A program made the position numbers and the translations under genes. A stretch of DNA of 15,654 nt from Planctomycetota bacterium (GTDB lineage: Bacteria; Planctomycetota; Planctomycetia; Pirellulales; Lacipirellulaceae). The DNA lies in assembly GCA_022614705.1 (NCBI GenBank), contig JAKEIB010000195.1:1-15654 (forward strand), read 5' to 3'. This document shows, piece after piece, positions 7,429-13,146 of this stretch (its first letter is position 1; every line of letters begins with the position of its first letter). Under the pieces are notes generated by a model. The model did no database searches, was not told the DNA's origin, and saw nothing but the letters and a program-made list of their open reading frames with translations.

Positions 7429-8634
7429 TTAAGCACCGTATTTGCCGAGTCGGCCGGCGTTGGCGAGGGCGAGGGTCATGAGGTGTTTGGCCTCGAATTG
7501 GCCGAGGCCGCCGCGGAGGCATTCGCTTTCGCCGAATTTTTGGCAGGCGTCGGTGCGGCAATATTTGGCGGCCAGAATTGTTGGGACGGGGTGCCAGCTG
7601 TGGCTCTTGAGCATGCTGGGCGTGCTGTGGTCGCCGGTGACGATCAGCACGTCGGGATTCAGCGCGTTGATGCGCGGCACGGCGGCATCGAACTCCTCGA
7701 TGCGTTTCACCTTGGCGGCGAAGTTGCCGTCTTCGCCGGTACTATCGCTGTATTTGAAGTGGATGAAGAAGAAGTCGTACCTGGCCCAGTTCTGTTCGAG
7801 CAGCGTGATTTGCTCGTCGAGCGTATGCGGTTGGCCGACGATGTCCATGCCGACGAGTCGGGCTAAGCCCTTGTACATCGGATACACGGCGATCGCAGCG
7901 GCGCGCAGGCCGTACACTTCTTCGTAGCTCGGCAGCTCGGGCTTGCCGGAGAAGCCGCGCAGCGTGAGGCCGTTGGCCTTTGGTTGGTCGGCGAGGAGCT
8001 TGCGGGCCTGGTGGATAAATTGGCGGGCGACCTCGGCGGTTTTGTTGCTATCGGAGTCAACCGCCACAGGATCGAGCGGCGGGACGCCGGTGACTTGCGG
8101 GTCGGTGTCGTGAACGCGTCCGTGTAGCGCGTGGCCGCGAAAGATGACGACGAAGCGGTGCTCTTTCACCGGTTCGACGAAGACTTGAATGCCGGGGATC
8201 GAAACTTCGCGAAGTTTGATCGCTAGCGGCGCGCTTTCTTCCGTGGGGATACGGCCAGCGCGACGGTCCGAAATGTTTCCGTCGGCGCCCTGCGTGCAGA
8301 AGTTGGCACGGACGGCGACGTCGCCCTCTTCGAGCTCGAAGCCGATGCCGGTGGCCTCGAGTGCGCCGCGGCCAATAAGATACTGCAGCGGGTCGTAGCC
8401 GAAGAGCGCGAGGTGGCCGGGGCCGCTGCCGGGACTGATGCCGAGGGTGACGGGGACGCTGCTGCCGCAGATGCCGCGCTGGGCGAGCGCGTCGAGATTT
8501 GGCGTTCGGGCCGTTTCCAGCTCGGTGAGACCGCCGGGATGTTGCGGCAGGCCGCCGAGGCCGTCGGCCACATACATGACGATCTTCGTGTCGTTCTTGA
8601 CGTGCAATTCGCGGGTGAGGCGGTGGAGGTCCAT
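7429..8634 (-). CDS. apgM: 2,3-bisphosphoglycerate-independent phosphoglycerate mutase, archaeal type
   Basis: This enzyme interconverts 3- and 2-phosphoglycerate in glycolysis and gluconeogenesis, and belongs to the alkaline-phosphatase superfamily. Starting at the ATG at 8634 (401 aa), the metal-binding VADGLGG is at residues 22-28, TPNLDALA follows at 44-51, and the serine of SPGSGPGHLALFGYDP (residue 70) is the likely phosphorylated nucleophile. GFELEEGDVAVRANFCT, RRAGR, and the C-terminal VTGDHSTPS and HSWHPVP metal-ligand segments complete the ApgM pattern. The in-frame upstream extension to 8754 is proline-rich, low complexity and unlike the family, so it is excluded. No strong ribosome site precedes 8634. 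The neighbours are dodecin downstream and glucose-6-phosphate isomerase divergently upstream, which supports a glycolytic role. The gene symbol follows the archaeal-type naming. Confidence 0.92.
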   Translation of the reverse strand: MDLHRLTRELHVKNDTKIVMYVADGLGGLPQHPGGLTELETARTPNLDALAQRGICGSSVPVTLGISPGSGPGHLALFGYDPLQYLIGRGALEATGIGFELEEGDVAVRANFCTQGADGNISDRRAGRIPTEESAPLAIKLREVSIPGIQVFVEPVKEHRFVVIFRGHALHGRVHDTDPQVTGVPPLDPVAVDSDSNKTAEVARQFIHQARKLLADQPKANGLTLRGFSGKPELPSYEEVYGLRAAAIAVYPMYKGLARLVGMDIVGQPHTLDEQITLLEQNWARYDFFFIHFKYSDSTGEDGNFAAKVKRIEEFDAAVPRINALNPDVLIVTGDHSTPSMLKSHSWHPVPTILAAKYCRTDACQKFGESECLRGGLGQFEAKHLMTLALANAGRLGKYGA

Positions 8635-8781
8635 GGGGGAGGCTGGGGGCACGGGGCTCGGGGCTTGAGGATAACGACTATCGTCGTGAAAACTGGGCGG
8701 ACCGCAAGGGTGTTGGGGGTGAGGCGGCAACGGTAAATTGTACGGGGGCGGCAAACATCGAAAGGAAATTGGAACGCGACG
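8635..8781. promoter_or_regulatory. Shared apgM/pgi divergent intergenic region
   Basis: These 147 bp lie between the start codons of two divergently read glycolytic genes, so both promoters and any shared control should be here. The sequence is G-rich on the plus strand. I see no clear -35/-10 boxes or operator palindrome. Confidence 0.45.
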
Positions 8782-10179
8782 ATGCTGATTGACTATGATC
8801 CGACGGGAGTGTTTTTGGAGCGCGGCGGAATTCGTCGGGATGCTTTGGCTGCGCTAGGGCCGCGATTGGCGGCGGCGCGGGATGAAGTATTGGCCGACGC
8901 GCGGCTTTGGGAACGCGGCGGGCCAGTGCCGGTGGAAAAGGAACCGCTGGATACCAGATTCTTCGAACTGCCCGAGCGACTGTTGGCCGAGTTCGCAAGC
9001 AACGGGCCGGCGAGCGAATTGGCGCGGCTTCGGGCGTCGGCGGATCGGTTGGCGCAAGCGGTCGATAGCGTGGTCGTGTTGGGCATTGGCGGGTCGTACA
9101 TGGGTGCGCGGACGATGCTCGAGGCGTGCTGCCATCAGTACTACAACGAAGTCGCGGCGGCGATGCGGCGTGGCCGGCCGCGAATGTATTTCGAGGGGAA
9201 CAACGTCGACAACGACGCGCTGTTGGACTTGGTGCGGCTATTGGAAAGCCGCGGCGACCGTTGGGGCATCGTCGTGATCAGCAAGAGCGGCGGGACGCTG
9301 GAAACGGCGGCCGCGTTTCGAGTCTTGCTGCGCGAGCTGCGCGGAACGCTGGGTCGCGAAGCGAAGTCGATTGGCGAGTTGGTCGTTCCGGTCACGGGGA
9401 CGAGCGGCAAGCTGTCTGAATTGGCGAAGGCGCTCGGATGCCGCGAGACGTTTCCGGTACCAGACGGCGTGGGCGGGCGATTCTCGGTGCTGTCGGCCGT
9501 TGGACTATTGCCGGGGGCGCTTTTAGGGTTGGATATCGAAAGGTTGCTCAAGGGTGCGGCCGAAGTGAATGAGCACTTTCGCACGGCGGCACCGGATCGA
9601 AACGTCGTGCTGCAGTTTGTCGGCGTCTGTCACTTGATGGAGGAGCAAGGTTGCGACGTGCGGATTCTGTCGACGTGGGGCAAACGGCTGGAATCGTTTG
9701 GACTGTGGTATGACCAGCTTCTGGCCGAGAGCCTGGGGAAGCAGGATCGCGGCGCGTTGCCGCTGACGATCGTCAACACGCGCGACCTGCATTCGCGCGG
9801 GCAACAGCACCAGGAGGGGAAGCGCGACAAGCTGATTACGAATCTCGTCATCGAGCGGACGCAGGGCGATCCGCTGGCGATCGGACGCAGTGATATGGAT
9901 CAGGACAAACTCAATGAGTTGGCTGAAAAAACGCTGCCGGATGTCATGGCGGCGGCGATCGCTGGGACGAACAAAGCGTACCTCGACGACGGGCGACCAA
10001 CCGCCACCCTCCGCGTGCCGCGACTTGATGAATTCACACTCGGGCAGTTGTTCCAAATGATGATGCTGGCCACGGTCGTGGAAGGGCGGTTGATCGGAAT
10101 CAATCCGTACGGCCAGCCCGGGGTGGAGGCATACAAGAAGAATATGAATGCGATCCTGAGAGGAAAGGCAATTGATTGA
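8782..10179 (+). CDS. pgi: Glucose-6-phosphate isomerase, 465 aa
   Basis: This enzyme interconverts glucose 6-phosphate and fructose 6-phosphate in the cytoplasm. It has two SIS-type sugar-phosphate domains: VVVLGIGGSYMGARTMLEA at about residues 97-115, ISKSGGTLETAAAFRVL at 166-182 and VTGTSGKLSELAKALG at 204-219. The signature GGRFSVLSAVGLLP is at 231-244. The catalytic glutamate is expected in QLLAESLGKQ (E316), the histidine in RDLHSRGQQHQEG (H337) and the lysine near the C-terminus in GVEAYKKNM. The length fits the shorter bacterial type (about 450 aa). The phosphate loop reads SKSGGT rather than the commoner SKSGTT, a mild variant. The ATG at 8782 has a purine-rich AAAGGAAATTGG upstream. 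It diverges from apgM across 147 bp and is followed immediately by an inverted repeat. Confidence 0.96.
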   Translation: MLIDYDPTGVFLERGGIRRDALAALGPRLAAARDEVLADARLWERGGPVPVEKEPLDTRFFELPERLLAEFASNGPASELARLRASADRLAQAVDSVVVLGIGGSYMGARTMLEACCHQYYNEVAAAMRRGRPRMYFEGNNVDNDALLDLVRLLESRGDRWGIVVISKSGGTLETAAAFRVLLRELRGTLGREAKSIGELVVPVTGTSGKLSELAKALGCRETFPVPDGVGGRFSVLSAVGLLPGALLGLDIERLLKGAAEVNEHFRTAAPDRNVVLQFVGVCHLMEEQGCDVRILSTWGKRLESFGLWYDQLLAESLGKQDRGALPLTIVNTRDLHSRGQQHQEGKRDKLITNLVIERTQGDPLAIGRSDMDQDKLNELAEKTLPDVMAAAIAGTNKAYLDDGRPTATLRVPRLDEFTLGQLFQMMMLATVVEGRLIGINPYGQPGVEAYKKNMNAILRGKAID

Positions 10180-10254
10180 ACAGCAGGTAACAGAGGGAAC
10201 GGAGATAAACGTACGGTTTTCCGTTCTCTGTTATCTCTGTTTCCTCCTGTTCAA
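10176..10254. repeat. Inverted repeat after pgi, probable terminator-like element
   Basis: TTGAACAGCAGGTAACAGAG at the left is imperfectly complementary to the right arm ending CTCTGTTTCCTCCTGTTCAA. An inner pair, GGAACGGAGATAA with TTTTCCGTTCTCTGTTATC, extends the stem. The left arm includes the pgi stop codon (TGA at 10177-10179), and the element ends 17 bp before the ATG of the next gene. It fills nearly the entire gap and could work as a bidirectional terminator, although there is no U-tract typical of intrinsic terminators. Confidence 0.75.
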
Positions 10255-10271
10255 ACCTATTGCTACAAGTT

Positions 10272-10961
10272 ATGGCAACGCAACTAACCTGGTTCGGTCA
10301 CAACGCGTGGTCGATCGAGACCGGCGGTGCGACGATTTTGGTTGACCCGTTTCTGGATGATTCCCCGACTTCACCGGTCAAGGCTGCGAATGTGAAGGCG
10401 GATTTTATTTTGCTTTCGCACGGTCATGGGGACCATTTGGGCGATACGGTGGCGATCGCCAAGCGCACTGGGGCGACGGTGCTCACGAATTTCGAGGTTG
10501 GCCAGTGGCTCGGCAAGAAAGGCGTCAGCGGCGGCAAGATCATCGGCATGAATCCGGGCGGGGGCATCGATCAGCCGTTCGGGCGCGTGAAGTTTACCGT
10601 CGCGCATCATAGCTCCAGCATGCCGGACGGCAGCTATGGCGGCGTGCCGGGCGGGTTTTTGATCACGCTCGGCGACACGCGTATCTACTTCGCCTGCGAC
10701 ACGGCCCTGTTTCTCGACATGAAGTTGATCGGCGCCGGCGGGCTCGACCTGGCCGTGCTGCCGATCGGCGACCTCTACACCATGGGCCCGGACGACTCGA
10801 TAGACGCGGTCAAACTCTTGAACCCGAAACGGGTCGCGCCGTGCCATTACAATACCTGGCCGCTGATCGCGCAGGATGCGGCGGCTTGGGCCGAGCGAGT
10901 TCGGTCGCACACGGCGGCCGAGCCGGTAGTCTTACAGCCTGGCGACAAGATTAACGTCTAA
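10272..10961 (+). CDS. UPF0173 metal-dependent hydrolase, metallo-beta-lactamase fold, 229 aa
   Basis: This is a member of the UPF0173 (YtkL-like) branch of the metallo-beta-lactamase superfamily; the natural substrate is not known. It starts MATQLTWFGHNAWSIETGG, as the family does, so the ATG at 10272 is preferred to a TTG at 10260. Metal-binding motifs are visible: LLSHGHGDHLGD at residues 48-57 (H50, H52, D54, H55), VAHHSSSMPDG at 110-120, YFACDTALFLDM at 139-150 (D143) and PCHYNTWP at 190-197 (H192). PIGDLYTMGPDDSIDAV near 164-180 is also characteristic. The length is typical. It lacks a signal peptide and should be cytoplasmic. It lies after an inverted repeat downstream of pgi and is probably transcribed on its own. 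Confidence 0.94.
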   Translation: MATQLTWFGHNAWSIETGGATILVDPFLDDSPTSPVKAANVKADFILLSHGHGDHLGDTVAIAKRTGATVLTNFEVGQWLGKKGVSGGKIIGMNPGGGIDQPFGRVKFTVAHHSSSMPDGSYGGVPGGFLITLGDTRIYFACDTALFLDMKLIGAGGLDLAVLPIGDLYTMGPDDSIDAVKLLNPKRVAPCHYNTWPLIAQDAAAWAERVRSHTAAEPVVLQPGDKINV

Positions 10962-11093
10962 ATCCGGGCTATTTCGGATTGCCCGCCACGGCGGGTGAAC
11001 TACTTGCGGATTGCGGATTGCGAACGGCCTGAGCAAGCAGGCATAATGAGGGTTTGCCTGAAACGCAGCAAAATCACGGTTAAGGAATATCTC
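10962..11093. other. Intergenic region with small palindrome and GCGGATT direct repeats
   Basis: The region between the UPF0173 gene and the DUF6263-like gene holds CCCGCC-AC-GGCGGG at 10982-10995 and three close copies of CGGATTGC between about 10974 and 11030. An in-frame start at 10995 lies in this repeat stretch and is not the true start of the next gene. AAGGAA, 5 bp before the ATG at 11094, is the ribosome site. Confidence 0.55.
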
Positions 11094-12038
11094 ATGCAAG
11101 TCTTTGTAGGGTTGTCTCGCGTCCGTTTGTTGATTGCCGCAGTCGCGGTGATGTCGATTGCGTCGGGCGCGATGGCGCAGGAGCCGCTGCGTTGGAAGTT
11201 CGAAAAGGGCGCGAAGTTCGACTACAACATGGTGCAGGACATGACGATCGGCAGCATGGGCGGCCCACTTGGCGCCCAGAACGTCACGATGCACCAGGAA
11301 TTGGGAATGACCTGGGACGTTCAGGACGTCTCGAAGGAAGGCGACGCCGTGATTCAGCAGAAAATCGACCGCGTCAAAATGAAGATGACGCTGCCGGCTC
11401 CGGTGGGTGCGATCGAATACGATTCGAGTTCGGAAAAGCTGCCGGTGGGGCCCGCGGCGATGCTGGCTCCAATGTACAAGGCGATGACGCAAGGTGCGTT
11501 CACGATCACCATGACGCCGCGCGGTGAGATCAAGGACGTAAAAATCCCCGACGAGGTGGTGGCGGCCCTTAAGAACAGCCCCGGCGCGGCCGCGATGGGC
11601 GACATGGCGACTGCCGATGGGTTTAAGAAAATGATCTCGCAAGGTTCGCTCGTGCTGCCCGAGGGCGCACCGAAACAAGGCGAGGAGTGGACGACCAAGG
11701 TGGAGGTCAACAACCCGGCCGCTGGAAAACAGATCGTCGAAACGACGTATCGCTATGAGGGCACGAAGGACGTGGAAGGCGTGAAGTTCGCCGAGTTCCA
11801 GCCGACGATCAAGATGAACTTTGAGGGCGCCCAAGTGAAGATTTCCGAGCAGGCGTCGGACGGCGAGATCCTGTTCAACGTGGTTGAGGGACGATTGGAT
11901 TCGTCGAAGCTCGAGCAGCATGTGACGATCGACCAGCCTGGGGGAGGCCAGACGAAAATCGACCAGGAAATCGTGGTCAGCGTGAAGCCGGCCGGTGAAA
12001 AGAAAGAAGAAAAGCCGGCGGCGGAGGCAACGAAGTAA
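11094..12038 (+). CDS. Exported DUF6263-like protein, 314 aa
   Basis: The start is the ATG at 11094, preceded by AAGGAA, and gives a clean Sec signal: LSRVRLLIAAVAVMSIASGAMA with predicted cleavage at AMA-QE near residue 28. The mature part begins PLRWKFEKGAKFDYNMVQDM, the 'linear-in-input, hydrophobic strand' opening I associate with DUF6263 proteins common in planctomycetes. It continues as alternating beta strands with GEEW-type turns (GAPKQGEEWTTKVEV, ETTYRYEGTKDVEGVKF). The C-terminal tail (KKEEKPAAEATK) is charged, low complexity and probably disordered. There are no membrane segments after the signal, so it should be periplasmic. The function is unknown. It stands alone, flanked by hairpin repeats. 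The family name is from recognition, not a search. Confidence 0.8.
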   Translation: MQVFVGLSRVRLLIAAVAVMSIASGAMAQEPLRWKFEKGAKFDYNMVQDMTIGSMGGPLGAQNVTMHQELGMTWDVQDVSKEGDAVIQQKIDRVKMKMTLPAPVGAIEYDSSSEKLPVGPAAMLAPMYKAMTQGAFTITMTPRGEIKDVKIPDEVVAALKNSPGAAAMGDMATADGFKKMISQGSLVLPEGAPKQGEEWTTKVEVNNPAAGKQIVETTYRYEGTKDVEGVKFAEFQPTIKMNFEGAQVKISEQASDGEILFNVVEGRLDSSKLEQHVTIDQPGGGQTKIDQEIVVSVKPAGEKKEEKPAAEATK

Positions 12039-12050
12039 GGGTTTTCGACT

Positions 12051-12135
12051 GTGCATGCGTGCCATGCCCACGGATTGCGTGGGCATGATCATTGAGTTTG
12101 GCATGGCCACTCCGAGCAGTGGCCATGGCACCCGA
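12051..12135. repeat. Double-hairpin intergenic element
   Basis: Two perfect 10-bp stems sit side by side: CATGCCCACG-GATTG-CGTGGGCATG at 12063-12087, and CATGGCCACT-CCGAGC-AGTGGCCATG at 12102-12127. GTGCCATG at the left and CATGGCAC at the right suggest a further outer pairing, giving a three-way-junction shape. It lies between the convergent DUF6263-like and Rieske genes, where a bidirectional terminator would be useful. It is probably a dispersed planctomycete repeat. Confidence 0.85.
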
Positions 12136-12184
12136 CGTGCCCCCAAGCGCGCTCCGCTTGCGCGTCGCGGCTAAACGGGATGCG

Positions 12185-12508
12185 TTACACGCGGACTTGG
12201 ATGTTGTCGCCCACGACGCGGACTTCGAATGTGTCGACGGCAAGACGCGGGTTGTCGGCCCATTTGCCGTCTTGAATGCAGAAGCGCCAGGCGTGCCATG
12301 GGCAGGTAACGATACCCTCCTCGTCGAGATAACCGGCACCGAGCGACGCGCCCATGTGGGGACAGAGGTCGTCGATTGCGAAGTAGTCGCCACCCTGATG
12401 GAATACTGCCACCAGTCGCTCGCCAACTTGAAACGAGCGGCCCTCGCCTTCGGGAATGGCGCCCACTTTGGCGACGGTGACGAAATTGTTATTAGATAGT
12501 TCGGACAT
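12185..12508 (-). CDS. Rieske [2Fe-2S] ferredoxin-like protein, 107 aa
   Basis: This is a small electron-transfer protein with the complete Rieske cluster motif: CPHMGA at residues 49-54 (C49, H51) and CPWHAWRF at 69-76 (C69, H72), separated by a GYLDEEGIVT loop. The size and the sequence FVTVAKVGAIPEGEGRSFQV at the N-terminus resemble the NirD-like/biphenyl-dioxygenase ferredoxin group. No nitrite reductase or dioxygenase large subunit is nearby, so its partner is unknown. No signal peptide is seen, so it should be cytoplasmic. The start is set at the ATG at 12508; the longer open frame upstream is low complexity and includes a second ATG at 12541 that is less likely. It diverges from the MazG-like gene. 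Confidence 0.92.
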   Translation of the reverse strand: MSELSNNNFVTVAKVGAIPEGEGRSFQVGERLVAVFHQGGDYFAIDDLCPHMGASLGAGYLDEEGIVTCPWHAWRFCIQDGKWADNPRLAVDTFEVRVVGDNIQVRV

Positions 12509-12691
12509 CACTACGACGAACAAGCTGACGTATCGCGACATCCCGGCCAGCTGACGACCCTTCGGGCGGTGCCTGCTCGCGGCTATTGCCTGCTGCGGCG
12601 CGGGGCGAAGTGTGTAAAATAAATGATAGGCTGCGGATGGAATAGGTGAATCGCCTTTCGCCCGCGGCCGGCTCGCACTCGGAACAATGCC

Positions 12692-13012
12692 GTGGCCGAT
12701 CGACCTGCACCGATATCGCTCGAAGATTTCCAGGCTCTGATTCGTCGGATGTACATGGAGAAGGACGTTGCCCGCGGCATCGACGGCACGTTCATGTGGC
12801 TGCTGGAGGAAGTCGGCGAATTGGCGGCCGCGCTGCGTGAAGGGACGCGCGACGAGCAGGCGGCGGAGTTTGCCGACGTGCTGGCCTGGCTGACGACGAT
12901 TGCCAACGTGGCGGGCGTCGACCTGGCGGCGGCGGTGCGGCAAAAATACGGCTCCGGTTGCCCCGGCTGCGGACAATTGGTCTGCACCTGCGACGACGCT
13001 GGGAAACCTTGA
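12692..13012 (+). CDS. MazG-like nucleotide pyrophosphohydrolase with Cys-rich tail, 106 aa
   Basis: This is a single-domain MazG-type all-alpha NTP pyrophosphohydrolase. The Mg-binding helices are visible: LLEEVGELAAAL with E39, E40 and E43, and AAEFADVLAWL with E59 and D62, which fit the EExxE...ExxD pattern. Such enzymes hydrolyse nucleoside triphosphates to monophosphate and pyrophosphate, often for house-cleaning; the substrate is unknown here. The C-terminus adds a compact cysteine cluster, GCPGCGQLVCTC (C90, C93, C98, C100), which could bind zinc or another metal. The start is a GTG at 12692, giving MADRPAPISLEDFQ; the nearby ATG at 12687 is in another frame. It diverges from the Rieske gene and ends right next to an inverted repeat. 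Confidence 0.9.
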   Translation: MADRPAPISLEDFQALIRRMYMEKDVARGIDGTFMWLLEEVGELAAALREGTRDEQAAEFADVLAWLTTIANVAGVDLAAAVRQKYGSGCPGCGQLVCTCDDAGKP

Positions 13013-13013
13013 T

Positions 13014-13084
13014 TGTCATCCTGAGCGCAGCGAAGGATCTGCCGTGACGCGGATAATAGATTCTTCGCTTCGCTCAGAATGACA
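13014..13084. repeat. Inverted repeat of the TGTCATCCTGAGCG type
   Basis: TGTCATCCTGAGCGCAGCGA at 13014 pairs with the right arm ending TCGCTCAGAATGACA at 13084, with about 17 bp between the arms. It begins one base after the MazG stop codon. This sequence, often seen mistranslated as HPERSEGS, is a widely dispersed intergenic repeat in planctomycetes, acidobacteria and other phyla. It probably acts as a terminator or is a relic of a REP/MITE-like element. Confidence 0.9.
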
Positions 13085-13146
13085 AAACTGCCAAGCGTCT
13101 CCGACGCCGATTTGGTTTGATGACTCAAGTTGCCGCCGGTCGATTT

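Noticed and set aside
8635..8754. 40-codon N-terminal extension of phosphoglycerate mutase
   Set aside because: It is proline-rich, unlike the family, and lies in the intergenic region shared with pgi. The protein from 8634 already has a complete N-terminus.
10932..12146. Minus-strand open frame of 404 codons opposite the DUF6263-like gene
   Set aside because: It is rich in Arg, His and Leu with no domain pattern. The plus strand has a ribosome site, a signal peptide and a coherent protein.
13020..13082. Small peptide reading CHPERSEGS as part of a gene
   Set aside because: It is the known mistranslation of a dispersed intergenic inverted repeat and lies after the MazG stop codon.
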